64,000 bases of DNA from positions 44,096 through 108,095 of the forward strand of contig NZ_JACIDW010000014.1 of the NCBI RefSeq assembly GCF_014196505.1, written 5' to 3'. The notes beneath the pieces are model-generated. The model searched no databases. It worked only from the letters and a program-made list of their open reading frames with translations, and had not been told where the DNA came from. Positions 34,871 through 44,092 of the stretch are shown here, piece by piece. How positions within the stretch are numbered: the stretch's first letter is position 1; each line of letters opens with the position of its first letter. Both the position numbers and the translations under genes were made by a program. Source of the DNA: Rhizobium metallidurans (lineage in GTDB: Bacteria > Pseudomonadota > Alphaproteobacteria > Rhizobiales > Rhizobiaceae).

Positions 34871-35587
34871 ATGAGCGAAAGAGATGCGTGGAAAGTAGCA
34901 CGAGAACTGCGCGAGGCCATCTTACGGTTGGAACTTCGCCCCGGTCGCAGTCTCGACGAAGCGGCGCTGGCCGAATCTCTTTCCGTATCGCGCACGCCGG
35001 TCCGCGAAGCCATCATCCAGCTCATCGCCGACGGCCTTGTCGTGCGCGAGGGGCGTTCGGCCAAAGTGGCGCCGCTTGACTTCGACGATCTTCCGAAACT
35101 CTATGATGCATTGCTGGTTGCCAGCCGCGTCATCCATCGCTTGGCGGCGCAGAACCGCACCGAGGAGGACTTGAAAAAAATCTCCGAGCAGATGGACATG
35201 TTCAAGAAGGAGGTTGCGTCTGGCGAGGGTGTTGGCCGTTCGGAAACGAACTTCACCTTCCACATGGCGATTGCCAATGCCGCCGACAACAGGCATTTCG
35301 CCGCCTTCTATGAACAGACGCTGATCGGCTCGATCCGAATCGCGCGCGCCTGTTTTGCCGGAAATACCAATGACGACGAAAATGACATCCGCAAACATCT
35401 CGATGAGACCGTGCGTCAGCACGATCTCATTTTCGATGCGATCGTTGCACAGGATGCGGACAAAGCAGATGAATACGCCACTCTTCATCACAAACTGACG
35501 AAACAGCGGATCAAGCGTATCCTTTTCGCCAGCTCACCGGTTCTCGGCGATGATCTAAATCTCTCCAGCGAATGGAACCTGCCCTGA
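34871..35587 (+). CDS. GntR family regulator, FCD subfamily
   Basis: A 238-residue regulator: winged helix of GntR type (ARELREAILRLELRPGRSLDE and ESLSVSRTPVREAIIQLIADGLV, residues about 10-58), then an all-helical FCD ligand domain with metal-binding residues in ETNFTFHMAIANAADN and ETVRQHDLIFDAI. FadR/FCD regulators repress catabolic operons and release on binding a small carboxylate. ATG 34871 gives the normal N-terminus and has AAGGCGG before it. Its last 33 bases overlap the convergent LysR gene. It is the best candidate for the GTATAC sites in this window. Confidence 0.5.
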   Translation: MSERDAWKVARELREAILRLELRPGRSLDEAALAESLSVSRTPVREAIIQLIADGLVVREGRSAKVAPLDFDDLPKLYDALLVASRVIHRLAAQNRTEEDLKKISEQMDMFKKEVASGEGVGRSETNFTFHMAIANAADNRHFAAFYEQTLIGSIRIARACFAGNTNDDENDIRKHLDETVRQHDLIFDAIVAQDADKADEYATLHHKLTKQRIKRILFASSPVLGDDLNLSSEWNLP

Positions 35588-36448
35588 CAGCCACTCGATA
35601 AACGCCGCAGCTGCCCGCGTCAGGCGCCGTTGCTGGTTGGGGACTATGTGAAGCGCCACAGGCAGGATCTCGCCTGCGCCAAAAGGTGCAACCAGCCGCC
35701 CGGATGCCAGATAGGCTGTTGTATAGGACGACATTGCCGCCGTGATCCCCCCGCCGCTTGCACAGATTTCCAGCGCGGTCGCCGCATTGTCGACTTTGAT
35801 CGGGGCCTCTTGAGGTGCAAGGTCAAGCTTCTCCTTCTGAGCCCAGAGAGCCAGCAGTTGCATGCGACCCTGGACATGGATGAGGCGGGCGGAATGCGCC
35901 CACTCTATCGTAGGTTTCTTGCCAGCGCGTGATGCCGTCTGAGGATCGGACAAAAGCATGAGCCGCTCGCTGCCAAGCCGGACCGATCCCGGTGGCGGGT
36001 TCGCAACGCTCAGTGCCAATATGCTCAGGTCCGCCAGTTCGACGTTCGGATCCGTCCAGATCGTGCTGTTCAAGCGTACTTCAAGCTGGGGATTGGCGGA
36101 CGAAAAGCCGTGCAGATTGCGGGCAAGCCAAAGGGCGACAAAACTCAAAGGAGCCGACACTGTGATGCTTGTATGGGTTCGCGCGCCCAGAAGGCCCTGT
36201 GTCGCCATCTCAGCTCGGTCGAGCGCTTCCGCGACACCCGGCAGATAGGCCGCTCCGACTTCGGTCAATTCCAGCCCATTGCTGCGCCTATGGAAGAGCG
36301 GGCGCGCAAAAAATCGCTCAAGCGCGCGAACGCGCTGGCTGATTGCTGCTTGTGTGCAATTCAGCTCTTCGGCCGCCCGCGTGAAGCTCAGATGTCTCGC
36401 CGCAGCTTCAAAGGCCTGCAAGTAGTCCAGATGTGGCAGATTGCGCAT
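35555..36448 (-). CDS. LysR family regulator (GcvA-like)
   Basis: A 297-residue LysR protein: helix-turn-helix LSFTRAAEELNCTQAAISQRVRALE (GcvA-like sequence), RPLFHRRSNGLELTEVG, then effector domain. It is divergent from soxB (129-base gap) and so is the likely regulator of the sarcosine oxidase operon. GcvA-type regulators answer to glycine or related compounds. The 3' end overlaps the GntR gene tail to tail. Confidence 0.5.
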   Translation of the reverse strand: MRNLPHLDYLQAFEAAARHLSFTRAAEELNCTQAAISQRVRALERFFARPLFHRRSNGLELTEVGAAYLPGVAEALDRAEMATQGLLGARTHTSITVSAPLSFVALWLARNLHGFSSANPQLEVRLNSTIWTDPNVELADLSILALSVANPPPGSVRLGSERLMLLSDPQTASRAGKKPTIEWAHSARLIHVQGRMQLLALWAQKEKLDLAPQEAPIKVDNAATALEICASGGGITAAMSSYTTAYLASGRLVAPFGAGEILPVALHIVPNQQRRLTRAAAAFIEWLSGQVPFAGEI

Positions 36449-36577
36449 TGCTGATCCCGTTTGAGTTTCCCATGCATTACAAAAACGGGGTCACTGGGTA
36501 AAGAACGATTTCTTGTTTCTCTTTGGCCAGAAGGCATTCTGTCTTTCATCAAAGCCACATCAAGGCGCAGGAAAACA

Positions 36578-37819
36578 ATGCCTTTCTCCCTGTTGAAATA
36601 TGCTCTTCGCTCCCGGCACGTTCCGTACGGCGATATTCCGAAGACGCCGGATCTGAAGCGCGCCTATGACGTGGTCATCATTGGTGGTGGCGGACACGGA
36701 TTGGCTACGGCCTATTACCTTTCGAATGTCCATGGCATCACAAATGTCGCAGTGCTCGAAAAGGGTTATCTCGCGGGCGGCAATACGGCGCGTAACACGA
36801 CGACCATCCGGTCAAACTACATGACGCCGGAATCGGTTCGCTTCTACAAGGAAGGCGTCGAGCTCTACGAGACCATGTCTCAGGATCTTGGTTTCAACAT
36901 CATGTTCTCGCAGCGCGGCCAGCTGACGCTTGCTCATTCCGAAGCGACGCTGCGCAGCTTCCATCTGCGGGCCGAGATGGGCAAGTATATGGGAACGAAG
37001 ATCGAGGTGGTCGACGTTCAGACCGTTCGCGAATTGTGCCCTGACCTCAATCTCGATATCGGCGGCCAGCACGAAATCTTGGGTGGCCTCTGGCATGCCG
37101 ATGGTGCCACCGCCCGTCACGATGCGGTTGCCTGGGGTTATGCGAAGCACGCCGCGGCTCGCGGCGTCGAGATCCATCAGCGCACGGAGGTTCTGGGCTT
37201 CGGCAAGACCGGCGACCGCGTCACCGAGATCAAGACCAATCGCGGGACGATCTCGGCCGGCCATGTGCTGCAGGCTGTCGGCGGCCTCAATGGTCAGGTT
37301 GCGGAATTGGCGGGCATCAAGCTGCCGATCCGTTGCTTCCCGCTTCAGGCCATGGTCACACAGCCTCTCAAGCCTTTCCTGCACACGCTGGTCTCTTCCG
37401 CCAACCTGCACACCTATCTGGTCCAGTCTTCGCGCGGCGAAATCGTCATCGGTGGCGGATCCGATCCGTACCAGCTTGCGTCGACCCGCTCGACGCTCGA
37501 CCAGAAGGAACATCTTGCCGAAGGCGCGCTGCACCTCTTCCCATTCCTGCACAAGGTCAAGCTGCTGCGCCAGTGGGCCGGTATCACCGACATGACGCCC
37601 GATTACAGCCCGATCATGGGCGCGTCTCCACTTACGAACTACTGGCTCGATTGCGGCTGGGGAACCTGGGGCTTCAAAGCGACGCCGGTAGCCGGAAAAC
37701 GCATGGCTGAAACCATCGCCACCGGTCGCGTGCCTGACATTCTGAAACCCTTCGACATGCGCCGTTTCGAAAATTTCGCCCTTCTCAACGAGATGGGCGC
37801 GACTGCTGCCAGCCATTGA
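36578..37819 (+). CDS. soxB: Sarcosine oxidase subunit beta
   Basis: A 413-residue flavoprotein. FAD motif VVIIGGGGHGLATAYYL (about residue 32), GGNTARNTTTIRSNY, and RHDAVAWGYA around residue 180, the histidine context where SoxB attaches FMN covalently. Ends with WGTWGFKATPVAGK. SoxB oxidises sarcosine to an iminium that is hydrolysed or transferred to tetrahydrofolate by SoxA. ATG 36578 gives the usual MPFSLLKYAL-type N-terminus after CAGGA; upstream in-frame codons lie in the promoter gap. Heads the operon soxBDAG-folD-purU. Confidence 0.5.
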   Translation: MPFSLLKYALRSRHVPYGDIPKTPDLKRAYDVVIIGGGGHGLATAYYLSNVHGITNVAVLEKGYLAGGNTARNTTTIRSNYMTPESVRFYKEGVELYETMSQDLGFNIMFSQRGQLTLAHSEATLRSFHLRAEMGKYMGTKIEVVDVQTVRELCPDLNLDIGGQHEILGGLWHADGATARHDAVAWGYAKHAAARGVEIHQRTEVLGFGKTGDRVTEIKTNRGTISAGHVLQAVGGLNGQVAELAGIKLPIRCFPLQAMVTQPLKPFLHTLVSSANLHTYLVQSSRGEIVIGGGSDPYQLASTRSTLDQKEHLAEGALHLFPFLHKVKLLRQWAGITDMTPDYSPIMGASPLTNYWLDCGWGTWGFKATPVAGKRMAETIATGRVPDILKPFDMRRFENFALLNEMGATAASH

Positions 37820-37829
37820 CGAGGCTCTC

Positions 37830-38081
37830 ATGAAAATCCTGACCTGCCCGGTGAACGGTCCTCGCAACATCACCGAATTTCAGTATCTCGGCCCCGTGCG
37901 TGCCGCCGATGCGGAAAATCCCGATCAGCTGATCGAGTCGCTTTTCTATGCGGAAAACCCGCTGGGCGTGCTCAAGGAATGGTGGCGGCATACGCCGTCC
38001 AATACGATCCTTATTGCAGAGCGCCACACGGTCACCGACCAGATCATTGCTACCTATCTTCCCAATCGAAAGCCCGCCTGA
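37830..38081 (+). CDS. soxD: Sarcosine oxidase subunit delta, two zinc ligands replaced
   Basis: An 83-residue small subunit. In heterotetrameric sarcosine oxidases delta binds zinc through Cys6, Cys9, a His in EWWRH and a Cys four residues later. Here Cys6 and His54 remain (TCPVNG, EWWRH), but residues 9 and 58 are Asn. The fold motifs EFxYLG and ENPLGVLKEWW are kept, so the subunit is probably present but zinc-free or differently bound. 10 bases after soxB, 1 base before soxA. Confidence 0.5.
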   Translation: MKILTCPVNGPRNITEFQYLGPVRAADAENPDQLIESLFYAENPLGVLKEWWRHTPSNTILIAERHTVTDQIIATYLPNRKPA

Positions 38082-38082
38082 C

Positions 38083-40977
38083 ATGACCGAACGGCTTCCA
38101 TACCCCTGGGGTTCGCGCATCGATCGCACCCGCAAGATCAGTTTCAGCTTCGATGGCCGTACTGTCGAAGGCTTTTCCGGCGACAGTATCGCATCCGCCA
38201 TGGCGGGCGCCGATCGCTGGATACTGTCTCGTTCTTTCAAATATCACCGTCCGCGTGGCATTTTGACCATGGCAGGCCAGGACGCCAATACGCTGGTGCA
38301 GTTGCCCGACGAACCGAACGTCCGCGCCGATCTGCGCGCCATTTCCGATAATCTTGCAGTAACAGCCCAGAATGTCAGCGGCACCGCAGAGAACGATCGC
38401 AACGCCATCCTCGACAAGTTTGGCCGCTTCATGCCGGTCGGCTTTTATTACCGCACGTTTTTCGGCCCAGGCCAGAAGAGCTGGCTGAAGTTCTGGGAAC
38501 CGATCATCCGCAAATCCGCGGGTCTCGGCAAGGTCGATATCAAGGCCGGACATGGCCACTATATCCGTGAAAGCATGCATGTGGACGTGCTCGTCGTCGG
38601 CGCTGGCCCGGCCGGTCTGTCGGCCGCCGTCAAGGCTGCCGAGGCCGGTTCGCAGGTGCTGGTGGTCGATCTCAACCCCGAAACGGGTGGCGCGCTGACC
38701 TACGCGCGCTTCGATGTCGAGACGGACGAAGCCAACACCGTGCTGCAGGCGCTTCGCAAGCAGGCCGCGGATCTGCCGAACATCCAGATCATGACCGGTG
38801 CGACATGCAACGGCTGGTTCGCCGACAACTTCATTCCCGTGCTTCAGGAAAACCGGCTCTACCGCGTCCGTGCCAAGCAGGTGGTCGTTGCTTCCGGATC
38901 GCACGAACAGCCATTGGTATTTCACAACAACGACTTGCCCGGTGTCATTCTTTCATCCGCGGCGCAGCGTCTTCTGCGTCACTATGCGGTTCGTCCAGGC
39001 AAGCAGGCCGTCGTTTTCGCCGGCAATCGCGACGGCTATCTGACGGCGTTGGATCTCGTCGAGGCTGGCGTGAAGATTGCTGCCGTGCTGACGCCTACAG
39101 GTGGCGCGGCATGCGAAGCGCTGGCGCAGTTGCTTGCCCAGAAAGGCGTGCAGGTCATCCGCGACGCAAGCGTCATCGCGGCTGTCGGCACGAGTGGCAA
39201 TCGCCGGATCCGCGCCGTCACTTTCAGCACGCGACAGCATGGCGAAAAGACGCTTGCCTGCGATCACCTGGTTGTTGCGACCGGGTATACGCCGGGCTAC
39301 CAGTTGCCGCTGAATGCGGGAGCGAAGCTCGGTTACGACGACACAAGCCGTCAATTCACCGTCAGCAATCTGCCTCAGGACTTCCATCTGGCAGGTTCGG
39401 TCGCCGGCGTCTTCTCGCTGAAATCCGTATTGCGCAGCGGCGAGATCGCCGGTTCGGCGGCAGCAAGGGCGCTTGGCCATGATGTGGCTGTCCCCGTCGC
39501 GATCGAGGATCTCGACGCACCGGAAATGAACTATGCGCAGGAGCTTTCCGCACATCCGAAGGGCCGGGATTTCGTCGATTTCGACGAAGACCTGCAGGTC
39601 AAGGACATCAAGAACGCGGTCGCCGACGGCTATAGCGAGCTTGAACTGGTCAAGCGCTATTCGACGGTCGGCATGGGTCCATCGCAGGGCCGGCACTCGG
39701 CGCTCGCAACGGCCCGCATCGTTGCCGGCTCGACAGCCCGCAGCGTCGGCCAGGTCGGCATCACGACCTCGCGTCCGCCTTATGGTCCGGAAAGGCTAGG
39801 CCTTCTTGCCGGTCCGAACCATGTTCTCTATCGCCATACGGCCATTCATGACGAGCATGTCGCAAGCGGTGCGAAACTGACGCCGGTCGGCGCATGGTGG
39901 CGTCCGTTCCACTATGCCGGCAAGAGCGACGTCAGCCGTGCGATCGCGGACGAAGTCGCGCTTGTGCGCAACAAGGTCGGCATGCTGGACGTTTCGACGC
40001 TTGGCAAGCTCGCGATCCGGGGCCCGGATGCCGCTGCTTTTCTCGATCGCATCTATACGATGGCACATGCCAAGCAGCCGATCGGCCGCGTGCGCTACTG
40101 CCTGATGTTGAACGACATGGGATCCGTGATCGATGACGGGGTCGCGTTCCGCATCTCCGAGAACGAATTCTACGTCACGGCCACGACCGGCGCCGTCGCG
40201 CGCGTGTTTAGCGAGATGATGTTCCTCAATGCCAAATGGGGCATGCAGGTCGATATCCAGAATATCACCGCCGCTTTCGCCGCGATTAATGTCACCGGCC
40301 CTGCCGCTCGTCAGGTTCTGGAAGCGCTCGGCGGCGACATCGATCTTTCGGCGGAAGGATTTCCCTATCTCAACGGTCGCGTCGGCGTCATCGGCGGATG
40401 CCCCGTTCGCATCATGCGTATCGGCTTCACCGGCGAGCTTAGCTACGAACTGCACGTACCGCAGTCCTACGGTGCCGCCCTTTGGCGCAAGCTGCTCGAA
40501 GTGGGCGCTCCTCACGGTCTGCGTCCCTACGGCCTGGAAGCCTCGCGTATTCTGCGTCTCGAAAAGGGCCACATCATCATCGGCCAGGATACGGATGCGC
40601 TTTCGACACCGGAAGAGCTCTCGATGGAATGGGCCATTTCCAAGACCAAGGCCCGATATGTTGGTAAAGCCGGCGTGGAGGCGCGTGCGAAGCTTGAAAC
40701 CAGGCGCAAGCTGTGCGGTTTCGAAATCTCGGGTGACGATGGCAAGCATCTGGCCGAATCCAACCTCGTCTTCCGCGATGGCCGTCCTGCGGGCTTCGTG
40801 ACTTCGGCCTGCTATTCGCCGACGCTCGGAAAATGGGTCGGCCTTGCTTATGCCGATCCGCGCGATGTCCAGCCGGGATCAAGCCTCAACATCAAGAGCT
40901 TCGGCGGTCAGGATATCTCGGCCAAGGTGGTGAAGGTTCCGTTCTACGATCCGGAAAGCAAGCGGCAGGAGATGTGA
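38083..40977 (+). CDS. soxA: Sarcosine oxidase subunit alpha
   Basis: A 964-residue subunit. N-terminal 100 residues: ferredoxin-like fold region without cluster cysteines (FDGRTVEGFSGDSIASAM, SFKYHRPRGIL). About 165-560: NAD-binding domain (VDVLVVGAGPAGLSAAVKAAE, VVVASGSHEQP). About 590-960: aminomethyltransferase (GCV_T-like) domain (GVVDVSTLGK-like MLDVSTLGKLAIRGPDA, RIGFTGELSYELHVP, GLEASRILRLEKGH), where tetrahydrofolate takes the methylene group. The start at 38083 was chosen over an in-frame upstream codon because it leaves soxD free and gives the standard N-terminus MTERLPYPWGS. Confidence 0.5.
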   Translation: MTERLPYPWGSRIDRTRKISFSFDGRTVEGFSGDSIASAMAGADRWILSRSFKYHRPRGILTMAGQDANTLVQLPDEPNVRADLRAISDNLAVTAQNVSGTAENDRNAILDKFGRFMPVGFYYRTFFGPGQKSWLKFWEPIIRKSAGLGKVDIKAGHGHYIRESMHVDVLVVGAGPAGLSAAVKAAEAGSQVLVVDLNPETGGALTYARFDVETDEANTVLQALRKQAADLPNIQIMTGATCNGWFADNFIPVLQENRLYRVRAKQVVVASGSHEQPLVFHNNDLPGVILSSAAQRLLRHYAVRPGKQAVVFAGNRDGYLTALDLVEAGVKIAAVLTPTGGAACEALAQLLAQKGVQVIRDASVIAAVGTSGNRRIRAVTFSTRQHGEKTLACDHLVVATGYTPGYQLPLNAGAKLGYDDTSRQFTVSNLPQDFHLAGSVAGVFSLKSVLRSGEIAGSAAARALGHDVAVPVAIEDLDAPEMNYAQELSAHPKGRDFVDFDEDLQVKDIKNAVADGYSELELVKRYSTVGMGPSQGRHSALATARIVAGSTARSVGQVGITTSRPPYGPERLGLLAGPNHVLYRHTAIHDEHVASGAKLTPVGAWWRPFHYAGKSDVSRAIADEVALVRNKVGMLDVSTLGKLAIRGPDAAAFLDRIYTMAHAKQPIGRVRYCLMLNDMGSVIDDGVAFRISENEFYVTATTGAVARVFSEMMFLNAKWGMQVDIQNITAAFAAINVTGPAARQVLEALGGDIDLSAEGFPYLNGRVGVIGGCPVRIMRIGFTGELSYELHVPQSYGAALWRKLLEVGAPHGLRPYGLEASRILRLEKGHIIIGQDTDALSTPEELSMEWAISKTKARYVGKAGVEARAKLETRRKLCGFEISGDDGKHLAESNLVFRDGRPAGFVTSACYSPTLGKWVGLAYADPRDVQPGSSLNIKSFGGQDISAKVVKVPFYDPESKRQEM

Positions 40978-40978
40978 G

Positions 40979-41650
40979 ATGAGCACGACTGGACATATCA
41001 ATACTGCCGCGAAGGCATCGCAGCCCGACCTTGCTCTGCGCAACGATCTTCTCGGTGCGCGCCTTACCCGCCGCGCGACCGTGCCGACAGGCGACGAGAA
41101 TGTCGTTATCGAATGCACGCCGACAGAACGTTTCGGCGTTCGCGGGCCCGGAACCATCGACTGGGTCGCCTCCCAGGGACTGACCGTGCCGCCAGCGGTC
41201 AACACATCCGCGATTTCGCCCTGCGGGACGACGGTCATGCGTCTCGGTCAGCAGGAAGTTCTGCTGACCGCTCCTGTCGGTGACGATGGACAGCGGCTGC
41301 GCGAACTGCGTTCGGCATGGAACGAGAGCACGGTTCCCGCGAAAGGTTACGATGCCTATCGCGAGGAAGGTTGGGCCTGGTTCGTCGTCTCCGGTCCCGA
41401 CGCACCGGTGCTGATGCGCCGCAGTTCGATGGCGGATCTCGGGCCGAACACCCTGAAGGTCAACGAGATCGCACAGACGCGCGCATTGCATCTGGATGTC
41501 GTCGTTGCCCGCGAAGATCGTTTCGGCGCAGTTTCCTACGATATCTTTCTCGACATCGCCTCGGCGAAATTCGCTCTGGATGTCCTGACCGAAACCGCGC
41601 AGGAACTGGATGCGGGCTTTCAGCTGGCGGCGTTGCGCGCTGTCGCCTGA
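40979..41650 (+). CDS. soxG: Sarcosine oxidase subunit gamma
   Basis: A 223-residue subunit, normal in length (about 200). It shows weak GCV_T-like resemblance (IDWVASQGLTVPPAVNTS, GWAWFVVSGPDAPVLMRRSSMAD), as gamma subunits do, and completes the beta-delta-alpha-gamma set. Starts 1 base after the soxA stop codon. Confidence 0.5.
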   Translation: MSTTGHINTAAKASQPDLALRNDLLGARLTRRATVPTGDENVVIECTPTERFGVRGPGTIDWVASQGLTVPPAVNTSAISPCGTTVMRLGQQEVLLTAPVGDDGQRLRELRSAWNESTVPAKGYDAYREEGWAWFVVSGPDAPVLMRRSSMADLGPNTLKVNEIAQTRALHLDVVVAREDRFGAVSYDIFLDIASAKFALDVLTETAQELDAGFQLAALRAVA

Positions 41651-41754
41651 GTGCGGAATTTCTAAAACCACAAGCCAACACGGATCGCTTTCTGCGTGGT
41701 GTTCAGACCCGCGTACGATGACGCGTGTTCCGATGAGGGCCAGTAAAGGATTGA

Positions 41755-42651
41755 ATGCGCATGGTCGCGACGAAAATCGATGGAAGGGCCTTTGCTGAAA
41801 CCGTCCGCCAGGACGTGGCCCGGCATGTTGCGCAACTCCGGTCGGATCATGGCGTCACGCCGGGTCTGGCAGTCGTGCTCGTCGGCGAAGATCCGGCTTC
41901 CGAGGTCTATGTCCGCAACAAAGGCAAGCAGACGCGCGAATGCGGCATGGCGAGTTTCGAGCACAAGCTGGATGCCGCCACGTCCGAAGCCGAGCTGCTT
42001 GGTCTGATCGACAGGCTCAATGCCGACCCGTCCGTTCACGGAATACTCGTTCAGCTCCCCCTGCCGTTGCACATAGAGAGCAACAAGATCCTAAATGCGA
42101 TCGATCCCGCCAAGGATGTCGATGGGTTCCACATCTCGAATGTCGGTTTGCTGGGGACAGGACAGAAGGCTATGGTGCCTTGCACACCGCTCGGTTGCCT
42201 TATGCTGCTTCGCCATCATCACGGAAAGCTGGATGGGCTGAACGCGGTCGTGCTTGGCCGCTCCAATATCGTTGGCAAGCCGATGGCGCAGCTTCTACTG
42301 CGCGACAACTGTACCGTGACCATCGCCCATAGCCACAGTCGCGATCTCGAAAGCATCGTGCGATCCGCGGATATTGTTATCGTCGCCGTCGGGCGGCCGG
42401 AAATCTTGACGGGTGACTGGATCAGACCAGGCGCGACCGTGATAGACGTCGGCATCAACCGCATCGAACGCGACGGTAAGACAAAACTGGTGGGCGACGT
42501 GCATTTCGACAGTGCCGCCGATATGGCCGGTGCCATAACACCCGTGCCAGGCGGTGTCGGCCCCATGACCATCGCCTGCCTCTTGGCAAATACGCTGACG
42601 GCGTGCTGCCGCGCAAAAGGCCTTCCCGAACCATCCAGCCTCACGGCCTGA
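41755..42651 (+). CDS. folD: Bifunctional methylene-THF dehydrogenase/methenyl-THF cyclohydrolase
   Basis: A 298-residue FolD. Catalytic Tyr/Lys in YVRNKGKQTRECG, then VHGILVQLPLP, DVDGFH, PCTPLGC, the NADP-binding GRSNIVGKPMAQLL and PVPGGVGPMT near the end, all canonical. It turns the 5,10-methylene-THF made by sarcosine oxidase into 10-formyl-THF. Start ATG 41755 or ATG 41761; AAAGGA lies 4 or 10 bases before these. This is a catabolic copy; a housekeeping folD would be expected elsewhere. Confidence 0.5.
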   Translation: MRMVATKIDGRAFAETVRQDVARHVAQLRSDHGVTPGLAVVLVGEDPASEVYVRNKGKQTRECGMASFEHKLDAATSEAELLGLIDRLNADPSVHGILVQLPLPLHIESNKILNAIDPAKDVDGFHISNVGLLGTGQKAMVPCTPLGCLMLLRHHHGKLDGLNAVVLGRSNIVGKPMAQLLLRDNCTVTIAHSHSRDLESIVRSADIVIVAVGRPEILTGDWIRPGATVIDVGINRIERDGKTKLVGDVHFDSAADMAGAITPVPGGVGPMTIACLLANTLTACCRAKGLPEPSSLTA

Positions 42652-42706
42652 TTGAAACATCCGCCAGCCGAACCGGCGGACGTCCGCCCATCCTCCAGGA
42701 GCTTCC

Positions 42707-43591
42707 ATGAACCAGTTCTACTTGACAGTGACCTGCCCCTCGACGCGGGGCATCGTTGCGGCAATCACCACCTACCTTGCCGAGAAAGGCTGCAACATCA
42801 CCGACAGTTCGCAGTTCGACGACAGCGAGACCGGCAATTTCTTCATGCGGATCAGTTTTCGCTCCGAGACTGGAACCGACCTTGCTACACTGCGCGAGGG
42901 TTTCGCTGATCCGGCTAAGGCATTCGGCATGACCTATTCGTTCCATGACGAGACCGAGAAGATGAAGGTAGTCATCATGGTCTCGCGCTTCGGCCATTGC
43001 CTCAACGACCTGCTCTATCGCTGGCGGATCGGCGCGCTGCCGATCGAGATCGTTGCCGTCATCTCCAATCACATGGAATACCAGAAGGTCGTGGTGAACC
43101 ATGACATTCCCTTCCACTACATCAACGTGACGAAGGCCAACAAGGCGGAGTCGGAAGCGCGTCAGCTGGCCATCATCGATGAAACGAATGCCGATCTGGT
43201 GGTGCTTGCACGTTACATGCAGGTTCTGTCGGATGAGATGTGCCGCAGGATGTCGGGGCGTATCATCAACATTCACCACTCCTTCCTGCCAAGTTTCAAG
43301 GGTGCGAACCCCTACAAGCAGGCTTATGAGCGCGGCGTGAAGCTGATCGGCGCTACCTCGCATTACGTGACGGCGGATCTCGACGAAGGTCCGATCATCG
43401 AGCAGGACACGATCCGCGTGACGCACGCGCAAAGCCCGAACGACTACGTTTCGCTCGGTCGCGATGTGGAGAGCCAGGTTCTGGCGCGGGCGATCCATGC
43501 TCATATCCATCGCCGTGTATTCCTCAACGGAAACCGCACGATCGTCTTCCCGGCGTCACCGGGGTCGTTCGCCTCGGAACGCATGGGCTGA
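42707..43591 (+). CDS. purU: Formyltetrahydrofolate deformylase
   Basis: A 294-residue PurU: N-terminal ACT domain (LTVTCPSTRGIVAAITTYLAEKG), then a formyltransferase-like hydrolase domain with VIMVSRFGHCLNDLLYRW, ISNHMEY, catalytic histidine in NIHHSFLPSF and aspartate in TADLDEGPIIEQD. It hydrolyses 10-formyl-THF to formate and THF, regenerating THF for sarcosine oxidase. AGGAG precedes the ATG. Last gene of the operon, followed by a strong terminator. Confidence 0.5.
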   Translation: MNQFYLTVTCPSTRGIVAAITTYLAEKGCNITDSSQFDDSETGNFFMRISFRSETGTDLATLREGFADPAKAFGMTYSFHDETEKMKVVIMVSRFGHCLNDLLYRWRIGALPIEIVAVISNHMEYQKVVVNHDIPFHYINVTKANKAESEARQLAIIDETNADLVVLARYMQVLSDEMCRRMSGRIINIHHSFLPSFKGANPYKQAYERGVKLIGATSHYVTADLDEGPIIEQDTIRVTHAQSPNDYVSLGRDVESQVLARAIHAHIHRRVFLNGNRTIVFPASPGSFASERMG

Positions 43592-43604
43592 AAACAGGAG
43601 CGCG

Positions 43605-43649
43605 AAAAGCCCTGCCCGCCATTCTTGAGAGATGGCGGGCAGGGCTTTT
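43605..43649. terminator. Strong bidirectional terminator between purU and ridA
   Basis: An 18-bp perfect inverted repeat (43605-43622 with 43632-43649) enclosing a 9-base loop, GC-rich in its core and flanked by A-run and T-run. It serves as an intrinsic terminator in both directions for the convergent purU (ends 43591) and ridA-like (ends 43658) genes. Confidence 0.5.
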
Positions 43650-43657
43650 TCATATGC

Positions 43658-44092
43658 TTATACGCAGGCGACCAGCTGGATTTCGACCGGCGCATTGCCA
43701 GGCAGGGTGGCCACGCCGATTGCGGCGCGGCATCCGATGGCGATGTCGCCGAGTTGATCTTTCAGGAACTGCGAGGCGTAGTCGGCAAGTTTCGAGTGGG
43801 CCGTAAAGCCCGGCTCGGCAGCGATATAGACCGTGAGGCTGAGGATCGCGGAAAGCCGTTCGTCGGCACCAAGTTGAGACTGTGCCGCCGACAGAGCGTT
43901 GCCGCAGGAGAGGATGACCGCGTCGCCATGCTGCGCCGGATCGGCCGAGGCGGGAAGGATGCCCGTGAATTGCAGAACGCCATCCCGGCGCGGAGTCATT
44001 CCTGCCGTGAAGATCATGTCTCCACGACGAATCGCAGGGACGTAAAGCCCCTGCGGGATCGGCTTGCCATTTCCGGACTGGTCCGGGTTCAT
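43658..44092 (-). CDS. RidA family protein
   Basis: A 144-residue YjgF/RidA-type protein. The C-terminal part GCRAAIGVATLPGNAPVEIQLVA holds the conserved arginine that binds the carboxylate of imine/enamine intermediates. It hydrolyses reactive 2-aminoacrylate-like enamines made by PLP enzymes, or is a detoxifying/deaminating partner. Its start overlaps the aminotransferase stop by 4 bases, so the two act together. Confidence 0.5.
   Translation of the reverse strand: MNPDQSGNGKPIPQGLYVPAIRRGDMIFTAGMTPRRDGVLQFTGILPASADPAQHGDAVILSCGNALSAAQSQLGADERLSAILSLTVYIAAEPGFTAHSKLADYASQFLKDQLGDIAIGCRAAIGVATLPGNAPVEIQLVACV

Noticed and set aside
37948..38082. Upstream in-frame extension of soxA by 45 codons
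   Set aside because: It would cover most of the soxD 3' half in another frame; the normal SoxA N-terminus begins at 38083.
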